Below, one piece after another: positions 8,127 through 17,100 of a DNA stretch of 53,350 nt; within the stretch, counting starts at the first letter, position 1, and each line of letters begins with the position of its first letter. The translations under genes and the position numbers were made by a program. Under the pieces are notes generated by a model. It saw only the letters and a program-made list of their open reading frames with translations, was not told the DNA's origin and ran no database searches. The stretch is from positions 241 through 53,590 of the forward strand of contig NZ_AZDU01000007.1 of NCBI RefSeq assembly GCF_001434815.1, given 5' to 3'. Origin of the DNA: Lactobacillus equicursoris DSM 19284 = JCM 14600 = CIP 110162 (lineage in GTDB: Bacteria > Bacillota > Bacilli > Lactobacillales > Lactobacillaceae).

Positions 8127-9536
8127 TTACAAGTTAGGATCCATCTGGAAGCTGAGCGGGGAATCACCAGTCTGCTTGGTGATCAAGGTGCTGATTAGCT
8201 TGTTGTAGATGTCGGTTACCGTCTTAGCCATCTTGGCATTGGCTTCGTCAGCCAGGGCCGTGATTTCAGCTGGATCGGTCAAGCCGTGCAGCTTTTGATC
8301 GTATTCATAGCGCAGGCGGGTGACCTTTTCCTTGGCTTCAGTTTGAGTCGTGCTCAGGTCTTTACCGTACTTGTTCCAGTCCCGGTCGACTAGGACGCCG
8401 GCCAGCTTGAAAATCCAGTAGGCGGAGTTTGGGCTGTAGTCAACCTTGCCGTTGCCCCACATATAAGGCGTCTTGCTGCCTTGCGGGAAGAAGGGGATGT
8501 AGACGCTTTGGGCCGTAACCCCCATGGCCAGCCAGTGGTAGAGGTCTTCGCCGCGAACCTGCAAGAGGTGGGATTCTTGTGTCGTGGCCACGCCGATTGG
8601 CCGGAAAGTAGCCTGCCCAGCGTTCTTTGGGTTGGTTAGGTCGTAGTCGGTGTCAGAGTAGTGGCTGGCCAAGACGGTTTGCGCGTCTTGCACCGTGAGC
8701 GGCCGATCTGCCTTTTGTAAAAATGGCAGGTCAAAGGATTGCGGCTCTTGGCTGACTGATGGGGTCAACAGCTTTTGCCCGTACCAAACCCGCGGGGTGT
8801 TGTAGTGGAGGTCGCTTTCACTTCTCGTGCCAAAAATGTCCCGCCAGATAAAAGGCGCGTCTTTTGGCCAGAGGCGGTGGTCGTAAACGAAGGCTTCTAG
8901 GCCTTGAGAATAAAGGAAGTTGGCTGGATCATTAAAGTCGATTTCCTGGATGGACAACTGGTTGGCAACGACCGTGTAGGAGTCGTCAGGGATGCGGCGG
9001 GCCACCCAGTGGTGGCCAGAGCCAATTTCCATGTACCAGGCTTCGTCTTCATCGCCAAAGAGGATGCCATTGGCTTCGGCAGCCCCTTTTTCCTCAACAA
9101 TTTTGCCTAAAAGCTTAACCCCCTCTTGAGCGGTCTTTACGTAAGGCAAAACGACCGTGACCATGGCTTCTTCCAGGATCCCGGTTTCCGTTTCAAAGGG
9201 ATCGATGGCCAAGATCCGCTCGTTGGCGTAGGCACTTTCGGTTGCACTCATGGCTACGCGATATTCGTTGATCCCGTCTTCTTCAAAAACGCCGTACTTC
9301 TTGGTCCATTCCGGCGTAGAAGAATAAGCGTAGGCTGTCTTTGGCAAGTCCAGGCTGAACTTGTTGCCGTGAGATTTAAAGACATTGCCTTCTGTTTCTA
9401 CTCTTTGGTGGAAGGCCAGGTGCTTGGGCCAGGCGGTACGGGAGTCTTCATTTCTGCCGATAATTACGCTGCCGTCAATGGTGGCCTTTTTCCCGATTAA
9501 GATTGAAGTACAAGATGATCGTCCAAGTGTTGTCAT
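8127..9536 (-). CDS. pepD: Dipeptidase PepD (peptidase family C69)
   Basis: This 469-residue protein matches lactobacillus C69 dipeptidases. The likely nucleophile is Cys9 in SSCTSILIGKKATIDGS, followed by GRNEDS, as in Ntn-hydrolases whose short leader is removed to expose cysteine. An extensive middle region includes GSGHHWVARRIP and VVANQLSI. The ATG follows TAGGAG on the minus strand. It would split dipeptides from milk or medium protein in the cytoplasm. It runs convergent to the ABC operon and shares the bidirectional terminator. Confidence 0.9.
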   Translation of the reverse strand: MTTLGRSSCTSILIGKKATIDGSVIIGRNEDSRTAWPKHLAFHQRVETEGNVFKSHGNKFSLDLPKTAYAYSSTPEWTKKYGVFEEDGINEYRVAMSATESAYANERILAIDPFETETGILEEAMVTVVLPYVKTAQEGVKLLGKIVEEKGAAEANGILFGDEDEAWYMEIGSGHHWVARRIPDDSYTVVANQLSIQEIDFNDPANFLYSQGLEAFVYDHRLWPKDAPFIWRDIFGTRSESDLHYNTPRVWYGQKLLTPSVSQEPQSFDLPFLQKADRPLTVQDAQTVLASHYSDTDYDLTNPKNAGQATFRPIGVATTQESHLLQVRGEDLYHWLAMGVTAQSVYIPFFPQGSKTPYMWGNGKVDYSPNSAYWIFKLAGVLVDRDWNKYGKDLSTTQTEAKEKVTRLRYEYDQKLHGLTDPAEITALADEANAKMAKTVTDIYNKLISTLITKQTGDSPLSFQMDPNL

Positions 9537-9817
9537 TTCTCTATCTCCTAAATCTGATATGCGTATTATTTATTCATAAGTTGATTCTACCTTATTTCCC
9601 GCCAATCTGGAATCAATAAGATAGTAGAAGTTTTTGGGTAAAAAAGTGTTTGCGGTGCGGGATTGTGTTAAGATAGTAGGTAGGATGATAAGTGTTTTTT
9701 ATAGCCTTCACTGCTTCAAATTATTATTATCGAGTAATGTTGGTGCATAAATTTACTCTTATATTTAGGAATGTATTTGTATAAAAGTCTAGAGATTGTA
9801 AGGTGGTTAACGCAGTG

Positions 9818-10369
9818 ATGGCTAGAAAAAAAGAAATTGACAGAGAGAAAATTTTAGATATTGCCTATAAAATCGCCCTTAGAGAGGGAATTGAAAACTT
9901 AACGGCGCGGAGCATTGCCGAGATCGGTCACTTTTCCACGCAGCCGATTTACCTGGAATTTAAGAACATGAAGGGCCTGCGAAAAGAAGTCTTAGAGCGG
10001 GTCTTAAACAGCCTCCGGGACCAGATCCTGCAAAAGTTCTTTATTGGCAAGCCATTATACGATGTCGACCTGGCCTATTTGAAGTTCGCTCATGAGCACC
10101 GGAGTCTTTTTTCCACGATCTTCGTTAATGGGGAATTCGGCGATGATCTGATTCGATCGACCCTGATCGATTCGGTTAAAGACAAGCTGCATGAGCAGTT
10201 CGGCGATCAGTTTTCTAAGGAAGAAGAGAGCAAGATTATCGCCTTAAACTGGATCATCACCAACGGCCTAGCCGTGATGCTGGTCGATGGCCTGATTGAC
10301 TACGATTCAGACTACTTTGTTCAAATAATCGACCGCCAGCTAAAGACCGTGATGCCCCAGGATAAGTAA
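9818..10369 (+). CDS. TetR/AcrR-family regulator
   Basis: A 183-residue protein with a TetR-type helix-turn-helix (about 24-50, LTARSIAEIGHFSTQPIYLEF) and a helical C-terminal part. GTG 9803, GTG 9815 and ATG 9818 are possible starts; ATG 9818 is chosen, 11 nt after AGGTGG. The 280-bp gap before it holds the divergent pepD control region. Its target may be itself or the flavin reductase genes 90 bp downstream; nothing in the sequence decides this. Confidence 0.7.
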   Translation: MARKKEIDREKILDIAYKIALREGIENLTARSIAEIGHFSTQPIYLEFKNMKGLRKEVLERVLNSLRDQILQKFFIGKPLYDVDLAYLKFAHEHRSLFSTIFVNGEFGDDLIRSTLIDSVKDKLHEQFGDQFSKEEESKIIALNWIITNGLAVMLVDGLIDYDSDYFVQIIDRQLKTVMPQDK

Positions 10370-10405
10370 GCCCTGCCAATGTTTGTAATTTTTTCACAAA
10401 AACCA

Positions 10406-10434
10406 TGCTCAATTTTTTATGAATCCGGTATAAT
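10406..10434 (+). promoter_or_regulatory. Promoter of the flavin reductase pair
   Basis: TGCTCA (10406-10411), 17 bp, then a perfect TATAAT (10429-10434). It starts transcription about 30 bp before the GAAAGGTGG ribosome site. Confidence 0.55.
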
Positions 10435-10469
10435 AAGGATAGTAATGTAATTTTTGAAAGGTGGTTTTT

Positions 10470-11009
10470 ATGAAGGTTTTAGCTCTTAATGGTTCTAATG
10501 CCGATAAATCCTACAATGGTATGTTGTTAAAGTTTATTGCAAAGCATTTTGCAAGTAAGTATGACTTTGAATACGCAAGCGTGAAGGGTTTGCCAATGTT
10601 CAAGGAAGGCGAAGAAGACCCTGAATCAGTCCTCAAGCTCAACGCTCAAGTTGAAGCAGCTGATCTGGTTTTGATCGCCAGCCCTGAACAGCAGCACTCA
10701 GTTTCCAGCGCTTTGAAAAGCGCCTTGGAATGGCTGTCAACCAACACCCACCCCTTCAATGGCAAGCCAGTCGTAATCGTATCTACTTCACCACTGGCGC
10801 AAGGGGCAGCGCGTTCTCAAACTAAGCTGAAGACGATCTTGTCCTCCCCAGGCTTGCACCCAATCGTGTTTAACGGTGACGAATTCATGATGGGTGGCGC
10901 AGAAGGCGACTTCGACGAAAACGGCGACTTGAAGATCGAAGGTACGGTCAAGTTCTTGGACCACTTCTTTGACGAAGTTGACGCTTGGTACGCACAAGTA
11001 ACGAAGTAG
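10470..11009 (+). CDS. NAD(P)H-dependent flavin reductase, subunit 1
   Basis: A 179-residue flavodoxin-fold protein of the FMN_red family with [11 protein letters not shown] (phosphate loop) and [19 protein letters not shown]. The usual Tyr of the TPEY motif is Gln here. ATG 10470 follows GAAAGGTGG. It is paired with a paralogue 12 bp downstream. In Lactobacillus johnsonii two adjacent reductases of this type (LJ_0548/LJ_0549) form the NADH-dependent flavin reductase that makes most of its H2O2, and this pair looks like the counterpart. The assignment is by family and arrangement. Confidence 0.8.
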   Translation: MKVLALNGSNADKSYNGMLLKFIAKHFASKYDFEYASVKGLPMFKEGEEDPESVLKLNAQVEAADLVLIASPEQQHSVSSALKSALEWLSTNTHPFNGKPVVIVSTSPLAQGAARSQTKLKTILSSPGLHPIVFNGDEFMMGGAEGDFDENGDLKIEGTVKFLDHFFDEVDAWYAQVTK

Positions 11010-11021
11010 GAGGAATTGACC

Positions 11022-11570
11022 ATGAAATTAGTAGCTCTTGTAGGAACGAACGCTGACTTTTCTTTTAACCGCTTTTTGTGCCAGTTTATTGCTAAAAAGT
11101 ACGCTGGAGATGCTGACATCGAAGTGTTGGAAATCGCTGACTTGCCAGCCTTTTACAAGGAAGGGCAAGCTGATGAACGCGTAGCTGCCTTTAGAGACAA
11201 GATTGCGGCCGCTGACGGGGTGATTGTTTCAACTCCTGAATACGACCACGCGATTCCAGCTGCTTTGAAGAGCGCTCTGGAATGGCTGGGCTCCCACGCC
11301 GGCGCCAATGTGATGGCCATGAAGCCAGCCTGTGTCGTTGGGGTTTCCCTTGGCGGCCAAGGTGCTTCTAGAGCTCAAGAAGACGCCCGTGAAATCTTGC
11401 TTTCTCCAGACATGACGGCTAACGTTTTGCCAGGCAACGAATTGCTGATCGGCCGGGCTTACACCACCTTCAACAAAGAAAGCGGCGAATTAGTCGACGA
11501 AGCTGCCTTGGCCCAATTGGACAAGGTCATGAACAACTTCTTTGACTTTGTAAAGCAAGCTCACAAGTAA
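11022..11570 (+). CDS. NAD(P)H-dependent flavin reductase, subunit 2
   Basis: A 182-residue FMN_red paralogue of the previous gene with VGTNADFSFN and the intact flavin-binding motif [22 protein letters not shown] 11022 follows a perfect AGGAGG that overlaps the upstream stop, so both are made from one mRNA. The complementary changes (Gln in subunit 1, Tyr here) suit a heterodimer. It would reduce free FMN, which re-oxidises with O2 to give H2O2. A terminator follows. Confidence 0.8.
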   Translation: MKLVALVGTNADFSFNRFLCQFIAKKYAGDADIEVLEIADLPAFYKEGQADERVAAFRDKIAAADGVIVSTPEYDHAIPAALKSALEWLGSHAGANVMAMKPACVVGVSLGGQGASRAQEDAREILLSPDMTANVLPGNELLIGRAYTTFNKESGELVDEAALAQLDKVMNNFFDFVKQAHK

Positions 11571-11579
11571 AGCTGAAGA

Positions 11580-11618
11580 TAAGGCGGATGGCTTGACTAT
11601 TCCGCCTTATTTTTTTAT
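11580..11618 (+). terminator. Terminator after the flavin reductase pair
   Basis: ATAAGGCGGA pairs with TCCGCCTTAT and is followed by seven T. Confidence 0.9.
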
Positions 11619-11655
11619 AAAAAAGACAACGATTAAAAGCTAAAGGAAGAGACAG

Positions 11656-12438
11656 ATGGACGCGAAGTTTTTACCCTTAAAATCAGTGCGCAATCCCCGC
11701 GACCTGGGCGGCTACGTCGGCGCGGATGGCCGCAAAATCAAAGACGGCCTGCTCCTGCGGACCGGGACAGTTTCCTGCATCACGCCTGAAGATGCGGCTT
11801 TTTTGCAGCGCTACGGGGTAAAGACCATTATCGATCTACGCTCGCCAGCTGAATGCCTGAACCGGCCAGACGCAGCGATTGAAGGGATCAAGGACCTCCA
11901 CATCCCGGTCTCTAGCCGCGACCGGACCAAGGCAGGGGCCAGTTTGAAAGAACTGGCTGAGCTTTACAAGGCTGATCCTTTGGCCGGCTTTAAGCACATG
12001 CTGGGCACCTACCAGCGAATGGTGACGGCGGAGCATTCGCAGAAGGCTTTTCACCGGATCCTGACCTTTTTGGCCGAAGCTGAGGGCGGGACGATTTTTC
12101 ATTGCTCAGAAGGCAAGGATCGGACGGGGATGACGGCGGTGCTCTTGCTCTACCTGCTGGGCGTGGACGAAGAGACCATCCGGCAGGACTACTTAGCGTC
12201 TGGCCCCGCCTTGAACGATTACCGGAAAAAGCGGGACGAAGAGGCGCGCGCCAACGGCGAAAGTCTAATTCAGCGGGCCAACCTGCGGTCTCTGGGCACG
12301 GTCAACAATGAGTACCTGGACAGCGCCTTGGTGGCGATTGAGCAAAACTATGGCGGGATGGAACGCTTTTTGGCCGAAGAAATCGCCGTCACGCCAGACT
12401 TGCGGCGTAAGTTGCAGGAAAAGTATCTGGAAAAATAA
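11656..12438 (+). CDS. Tyrosine-protein phosphatase (Y_phosphatase3 family)
   Basis: A 260-residue protein opening with SVRNPRDLGGY, typical of the family, and carrying the catalytic P-loop HCSEGKDRTG (about 152-161) with Cys as nucleophile and Arg binding phosphate. Homologues act on phosphotyrosine or phosphoinositides; the substrate here is unknown. AAGGAAGAG precedes the ATG, and an ApbE-like gene follows 11 bp downstream, suggesting one transcript. No signal peptide, so cytoplasmic. Confidence 0.8.
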   Translation: MDAKFLPLKSVRNPRDLGGYVGADGRKIKDGLLLRTGTVSCITPEDAAFLQRYGVKTIIDLRSPAECLNRPDAAIEGIKDLHIPVSSRDRTKAGASLKELAELYKADPLAGFKHMLGTYQRMVTAEHSQKAFHRILTFLAEAEGGTIFHCSEGKDRTGMTAVLLLYLLGVDEETIRQDYLASGPALNDYRKKRDEEARANGESLIQRANLRSLGTVNNEYLDSALVAIEQNYGGMERFLAEEIAVTPDLRRKLQEKYLEK

Positions 12439-12449
12439 GGAATTAAATT

Positions 12450-13409
12450 ATGGGAATTATTAAATACATTTCAACCGATCAGGTGACGGCGACCCATGAA
12501 GCGATGGGGACCCACATCACCCTGCAGATCTTCGGGGCCCGGGAAGACCCAGAAGGCATCTTGCAAAAGAGCTGCGACCTGATCGACCACTTTGAAGACA
12601 TTTTGACGGTAAACCGCAAGCCTGATGACCCGAAATATGGCTTGTCCGAAGTGACCCGGGTCAACGACGCCGCCGGCAAGGAACCAGTGCAGGTGTCCAG
12701 CGCCGTTTACGGTCTGATCAAGCTGGCGGTTAAGACCAGCCGGGAGAATTTTGGCTTCAACGCCTTGATTGGCCCAGTTGTCAAGCTCTGGTCCATTGGC
12801 TTTAAGGGGGCGCATGTGCCAAGTGACAGCGAGATCCAAGAAAAGATGGAGCTGATCGACCCTTGGCAAGTGGACTTAAACGATGATGACCACACCGTCT
12901 TTTTAAGAAAAGAAGGCATGGAGCTGGACCTGGGCGGGATCGCCAAGGGCTGGACGGCCGACCGCCTGCGCGATCTGTGGCAGGCCTACGGTGTGGAAGC
13001 CGGGATCATCAACCTGGGCGGCAACGTTTTGTTCGTCAACCCTTGTCCTAAGCGGGCCAACGGGATGTGGACCGTCGGCATTCAGGACCCAATCAAGACC
13101 CGGGGCGAAAATATCACGGCGGTCATGGTGCCGGAATGTTCTGTGGTCACCAGCGGGACTTACGAGCGCTTTTTGGAAGTGGATGGGCACAAGTACCACC
13201 ACTTGATCGACCCGCGGACCGGCTACCCGGTAGAAACCCCGGTTGCTGGCGTGACGACTTTTACCAAGAACTCAGTTGATGCCGAGATCGAGTGCAAGCG
13301 TTGCTTCTTTGCCGGCAAGGCGCTAGACCACTGGGTTAACAAGAACCGTCTCGGCGCAGTCTACGTCTACAACGACGAGCGCGTCGAGAAGGTGGGATTA
13401 GATTATTAG
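12450..13409 (+). CDS. apbE: FAD:protein FMN transferase (ApbE family)
   Basis: A 319-residue ApbE-fold protein. It contains the FAD/Mg motifs LDLGGIAKGWTADRL (about 155), NLGGNV (about 189) and HHLIDPRTGYPV (about 252). ApbE attaches FMN covalently to Ser/Thr of target flavoproteins. No lipobox is visible, so it may act inside the cell. The location near two FMN reductases suggests a flavin-linked role, but no target flavoprotein is seen nearby. AAGGAA lies before the ATG. Confidence 0.8.
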   Translation: MGIIKYISTDQVTATHEAMGTHITLQIFGAREDPEGILQKSCDLIDHFEDILTVNRKPDDPKYGLSEVTRVNDAAGKEPVQVSSAVYGLIKLAVKTSRENFGFNALIGPVVKLWSIGFKGAHVPSDSEIQEKMELIDPWQVDLNDDDHTVFLRKEGMELDLGGIAKGWTADRLRDLWQAYGVEAGIINLGGNVLFVNPCPKRANGMWTVGIQDPIKTRGENITAVMVPECSVVTSGTYERFLEVDGHKYHHLIDPRTGYPVETPVAGVTTFTKNSVDAEIECKRCFFAGKALDHWVNKNRLGAVYVYNDERVEKVGLDY

Positions 13410-13425
13410 TTTGTTAGGTATTCAT

Positions 13426-13463
13426 GAGGCTCGGCCCCCTTGGGGGCTGGGCCTCGTTTTTGT
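13426..13463 (+). terminator. Terminator after apbE
   Basis: GAGGC-CGGCCCCC pairs with GGGGGCTGGGCCTC, followed by T5-G-T7. Array B begins 46 bp later. Confidence 0.9.
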
Positions 13464-13508
13464 TTTTTTGTGTGGTGTTGGCTGCTGCGGTGCTGAGCTG
13501 GCGGGTTG

Positions 13509-14366
13509 CCCCCGAAGTATGTCAGCCGGCGCCGGAATTTGGCTATTTTGCCCCCGAAGTATGTCAACCGGTGGTGGAATTTCGATTTTTTGCCCCCGAA
13601 GTATGTCAACCGGTGCTGGAATTTCGAATTTTTGCCCCCGAAGTATGTCAACCGGCGTCGGAATTTCGATTTTTTGCCCCAAAGTATATCAACCGACGCT
13701 GGAATTTCGATTTTTTGCCCCCAAAGTATATCAACCGACGCTGGAATTTCGATTTTTTGCCCCCAAAGTATATCAACCGACGCTGGAGAGTTGATTTTTT
13801 GCCCCCAAAGTATGTCAACCGGTGCTGAAATTTTTCAATTTTGCCCCCGAGTTAACTCAACCGGGTTGGGTTGACATAAAACGGGGGCGAATTTTAGAAA
13901 AAATCAAGTCGGTTGATATAAAACGGGGGCAATTTTTAGGAAAAATCAGGTTGGTTGATATAAAACGGGGGCAATTCTTAGGAAAAATCAGGTTGGTTGA
14001 CATAAAACGGGGGTAATTTTTAGAAAAAATCAGGTCGGTTGATATAAAACGGGGGCGAATTTTAGAAAAAATCAGGTCGGTTGATATAAAACGGGGGCAA
14101 TTTTTAGAAAAAATCAGGTCGGTTGACATAAAACGGGGGCTAATTTTAGGAAAAATCAGGTCGGTTGACATAAAACGGGGGCAATTTTTAGGAAAAATCA
14201 GGTCGGTTGACATAAAACGGGGGCAGATTTAAGTAAAAAGTGGCCCGGTTGACATAAAACGGGGGCCGTTTTTAAGAAAAAGCAGTTTGGTTGACATAGA
14301 TTTGGGGACGGCTGCCCAAAACGATGTCAACCGAAGCAATGAACTGCCCAAAATAATGCTAACCGG
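13509..14366. repeat. Array B: bipolar 42-bp repeat array
   Basis: Nine left-pointing units start at 13509, 13551 and so on to 13844 (one has lost a C, giving a single 41-bp step at 13677). Eleven right-pointing units start at 13869, 13911 and so on to 14289. Left cores read CCCCCGAAGTATGTCAACCGG; right cores read GGTTGACATAAAACGGGGGC. The innermost left unit is a different class (CCCCCGAGTTAACTCAACC). After the last right unit, two decayed units point left again (about 14313 and 14345). The array lies between the convergent apbE and a minus-strand gene. Confidence 0.95.
13857..13874. repeat. Central dyad of array B
   Basis: TCAACC-GGGTTG-GGTTGA marks the inversion point. The adjoining left and right units start 25 bp apart (13844 and 13869), exactly as in arrays C, D and E. 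Confidence 0.9.
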
Positions 14367-14463
14367 AGTTATGAGTTAGCTAAGATGAGTTGGGTTGCTA
14401 TCATTTTGTACAAGCACCTACGTTGGCTAAGAGTAAAGTTGTACCTAACACTGAGATAAAATA

Positions 14464-14500
14464 AAGGTCAAGACCCATTTCATGGATCTTGACCTTTTTA
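14464..14500. terminator. Terminator of the minus-strand gene at 14509
   Basis: GGTCAAGA-CCATTTCATGG-ATCTTGACC hairpin with T-rich tails on both strands. It lies just after the minus-strand stop and could also stop transcription leaving array B. Confidence 0.8.
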
Positions 14501-14508
14501 CCTAACAA

Positions 14509-14784
14509 TTAGTTTTTGCCAAAAAGGAAGAAGAGAAGGGGTGCACTGCTCAAGATTGAGAGGATGCCGACAAAAATGGCAGCTTTGCTGTTGGCATCGG
14601 CAGCAGTTTTGGCGGCCGCTTGGGCGTCAGTTAAGTTAGCAGCAGCCTTAGCTTGATCAGCTGCGATCTGGGCGCTGGTCGTTACGTCAGCCTTGACTGA
14701 CTGGTTGGCCGTAACCGCGCCGAGGCCACCGGCACCACAGCTGATTTTATAATACCTGATCTCTAGCTCAAATGCTTCTTCCAT
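14509..14784 (-). CDS. Small alanine-rich single-helix membrane protein
   Basis: About 91 residues, not recognised. The middle (about 35-68) is very rich in Ala, Asp and Lys, heptad-like and probably a helix or coiled coil. Residues about 70-88 form a C-terminal membrane helix ending FLFGKN. The start is uncertain: adjacent GTG (14787) and ATG (14784) lack a good ribosome site. The tail-anchored layout is seen, and no function can be inferred. Confidence 0.5.
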   Translation of the reverse strand: MEEAFELEIRYYKISCGAGGLGAVTANQSVKADVTTSAQIAADQAKAAANLTDAQAAAKTAADANSKAAIFVGILSILSSAPLLFFLFGKN

Positions 14785-14831
14785 CACTTCATCTTTTTAG
14801 CCCGCTATTTAAAAGTCCTCCAAAAATGAAA

Positions 14832-15377
14832 TTACGCCGTAGTCCGGCTGACGCTGAACAGGGTCTTGAAGACGCCAGTTGACAAGCCCGGCGTGTCCTT
14901 GACGATGAAGGTCAAAAAGCCTGAGTCAGAAATTGTCTGGGTGAAAAAGTCGCTCCCTACAGAATTCAGGATCGACAAGACCACGTACATGAAGAAATAG
15001 GCAGCAACGAAAGAGACGACCGCGCCGGCGGTGTGGTCCAGAGCCGCCGTGAAACCAACCTTGTTGCTTTGTTCTGGGAGCCAATTTTTAAAAATCTTGG
15101 TAACTTGCTTCAACACAAAAAGCAAGACGAAGAAGGCGCCGAAGCGGCAGATCTGCAAAGCCAGGCTGGAGTTGTCCGAGGCTACGGCGCTAGCGGTGTT
15201 GCTCTGCCCGATAAAAAACTTGTAAACCAAGTTGCCGACCGGGTTTTGCAGCATGATGGCGATCATGAAGACGATCCCGGCAAAAATCAGGTTGACGATC
15301 CGCTTGGAAAAGCCGACCTGATAGCCCTTGTAGGTTTGCCAGGCAAGATACAAAATGACGAAAATTACTAAAAGCAT
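14832..15377 (-). CDS. CvpA-family membrane protein
   Basis: A 181-residue membrane protein with about four helices (near 1-20, 25-45, 75-95 and 120-145). It fits the CvpA family, named for colicin V production and linked in other bacteria to envelope stress; the molecular role is unsettled. The ATG follows AGAAAGAAG. It is divergent from rsmG and 47 bp upstream of the small membrane gene, possibly cotranscribed. Confidence 0.75.
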   Translation of the reverse strand: MLLVIFVILYLAWQTYKGYQVGFSKRIVNLIFAGIVFMIAIMLQNPVGNLVYKFFIGQSNTASAVASDNSSLALQICRFGAFFVLLFVLKQVTKIFKNWLPEQSNKVGFTAALDHTAGAVVSFVAAYFFMYVVLSILNSVGSDFFTQTISDSGFLTFIVKDTPGLSTGVFKTLFSVSRTTA

Positions 15378-15468
15378 GGTGATCTTCTTTCTAAATTCTT
15401 TGATTCATGATTTTTTACGGAATTTTTTGACCTTAGGGCCAAAATAATCCATAATTTATAAAGACAGT

Positions 15469-15497
15469 TTGTGTAACATTTTTGCGCAAGATACTAT
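15469..15497 (+). promoter_or_regulatory. Probable promoter of the rsmG-par cluster
   Basis: TTGTGT (15469-15474), 17 bp, then TACTAT (15492-15497), 31 bp before the rsmG start codon. Confidence 0.45.
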
Positions 15498-15528
15498 TTT
15501 GCGTTACATTTAAAGGGTGTGAAACGCG

Positions 15529-16248
15529 ATGAATCCTGAACTTTTTGCAGAAACATTATCAAAAAATAATTTTAAGTTGTCTAGCCGCCAAGAGCAACAA
15601 TTTAAAACTTATTTTAAAGAATTGGTCCGGGTCAACGAATACGTCAACTTGACCAGAATCACTGACGAAGACGAAGTCTACCTCAAGCACTTCTATGATA
15701 GCATTACGCCGCTTTTGCTCGTGCCAGAAGTCTTTACTGAAGGCGCCAGCCTCTGCGACGTGGGGGCCGGCGCGGGTTTTCCGTCCTTGCCGATCAAGAT
15801 CCTGCGTCCGGATTTGGAAGTGACCATCGTCGACTCTCTAGGCAAGCGGCTTACTTTTTTAAAGGATCTAATGGAAAAATTGGACATCACTGGCGTCAAC
15901 CTGGTTCATGGCCGGGCCGAAGACGTTGGCCAAAACCCAGAATACCGCGAGCACTTTGACCTGGTGACCGCCCGGGCCGTTGCCCGCATGAGCGTTTTGA
16001 GCGAATACTGCCTGCCCCTGGCCAAAGTGGGCGGCAAGTTCGTCGCCTTAAAGGGGCCTAAGGCCGAAAGCGAGCTGGATGATGCTAAAAAGGCGCTTGC
16101 GACCCTCGGCGGCAAGACTGCATTAGTTAAGGAATTCACCCTGCCAAAGAGCAGCGAAGAGCGGACCATCATCGTGACCGATAAGGTTCAGGCTACGCCG
16201 AAGAAGTACCCGCGCCAAGCCGGCACCCCGAACCGCAAGCCTTTATAA
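15529..16248 (+). CDS. rsmG: 16S rRNA (guanine-N7) methyltransferase RsmG
   Basis: A 239-residue class I methyltransferase with the SAM loop [16 protein letters not shown] (about 75-90) and typical GidB features ([20 protein letters not shown]). It methylates G527 of 16S rRNA, and loss gives low-level streptomycin resistance in other bacteria. It heads the conserved cluster with noc, parA and parB. AAAGGG lies about 12 nt before the ATG. Confidence 0.95.
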   Translation: MNPELFAETLSKNNFKLSSRQEQQFKTYFKELVRVNEYVNLTRITDEDEVYLKHFYDSITPLLLVPEVFTEGASLCDVGAGAGFPSLPIKILRPDLEVTIVDSLGKRLTFLKDLMEKLDITGVNLVHGRAEDVGQNPEYREHFDLVTARAVARMSVLSEYCLPLAKVGGKFVALKGPKAESELDDAKKALATLGGKTALVKEFTLPKSSEERTIIVTDKVQATPKKYPRQAGTPNRKPL

Positions 16249-16266
16249 GTCTTTGGAGGAAACCGT

Positions 16267-17097
16267 ATGGCTTTTAGCTTTTTCCATAAAAATGACCTGC
16301 CCCAAAACAAGCAGGTCCAGGATCTGCCAATCGCGCAGCTTCACCCTAATCGTTATCAGCCTAGAAGAACTTTTAGTGAGGAATCAATTAAGCAACTGGC
16401 CCAGACCTTGGACGAAGAGGGGCTCTTGCAGCCAATCATCGTGCGTGAAGACGGCGAAGGCTACGAAATCGTGGCCGGCGAGCGCCGCTACCGGGCAGCC
16501 AAGAGCTTGGGCTGGGAGAAAATTCCAGCCATCGTCAACAACCTGTCTGACGCCCAGACTGCTTCTCTGGCCCTGATCGAAAACCTGCAAAGGGAGAACC
16601 TGAATCCGATTGATGAGGCCCTGGCCTACCAGGAATTGATGAAGATCAACAACTTGACCCAGACCCAGCTGGCCCAAAATATCGGCAAGTCCCAGTCTTA
16701 CGTGGCCAATAAATTGCGCCTCTTAAAACTGGCCCCGAGCGTCCAGCAAAGCCTGTCCCAAGGGCAGATCAGTGCCCGCCACGGCCGGGCCCTGTTAGCC
16801 CTAGATGTCGACCAGCAAGGGCGGCTCTTAAAGGAAATCTTGGACAAGGACCTGAGCGTCAAGGAAACGGAAAAAATTGCGGCTGACTTTGACAACTATT
16901 TTGCCCCCAAGAAGGCGAAAAAGCCGACAATCCGCTACAGCAAGGACCTGCGCGTCCAGATCAACACGATCAAGCAGGCCGTGAAGCTGGCCAAAGAAGC
17001 CGGCACCAAGGTGCAAGTTAAGGAAGAGAAGACGTCTGACGAATACACGATTACCATCGTCATGAAGAATCAGGCGCCTGGTAAAAAGGAGGATTAG
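16267..17097 (+). CDS. noc: Nucleoid occlusion protein Noc (ParB paralogue)
   Basis: A 276-residue ParB-family protein. It opens with an amphipathic MAFSFFHKNDLP segment like the membrane-targeting helix of Noc. A ParB/CTPase domain follows, with GEGYEIVAGERRYRAA (about 74) and ENLQRENLNPIDEA, then a helix-turn-helix (LTQTQLAQNIGKSQSYVANKL). In Bacillus, Noc binds its own sites and blocks division over the nucleoid. It is the first of two ParB-type genes here, and the position between rsmG and parA is typical for Noc. GGAGG precedes the ATG. Confidence 0.85.
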   Translation: MAFSFFHKNDLPQNKQVQDLPIAQLHPNRYQPRRTFSEESIKQLAQTLDEEGLLQPIIVREDGEGYEIVAGERRYRAAKSLGWEKIPAIVNNLSDAQTASLALIENLQRENLNPIDEALAYQELMKINNLTQTQLAQNIGKSQSYVANKLRLLKLAPSVQQSLSQGQISARHGRALLALDVDQQGRLLKEILDKDLSVKETEKIAADFDNYFAPKKAKKPTIRYSKDLRVQINTIKQAVKLAKEAGTKVQVKEEKTSDEYTITIVMKNQAPGKKED

Positions 17098-17100
17098 CGC

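Noticed and set aside
12102-13279. Overlapping frames inside the phosphatase and apbE genes, and similar shadow frames opposite most genes
   Set aside because: They are explained by GC-rich codon bias of the real gene on the other frame or strand.
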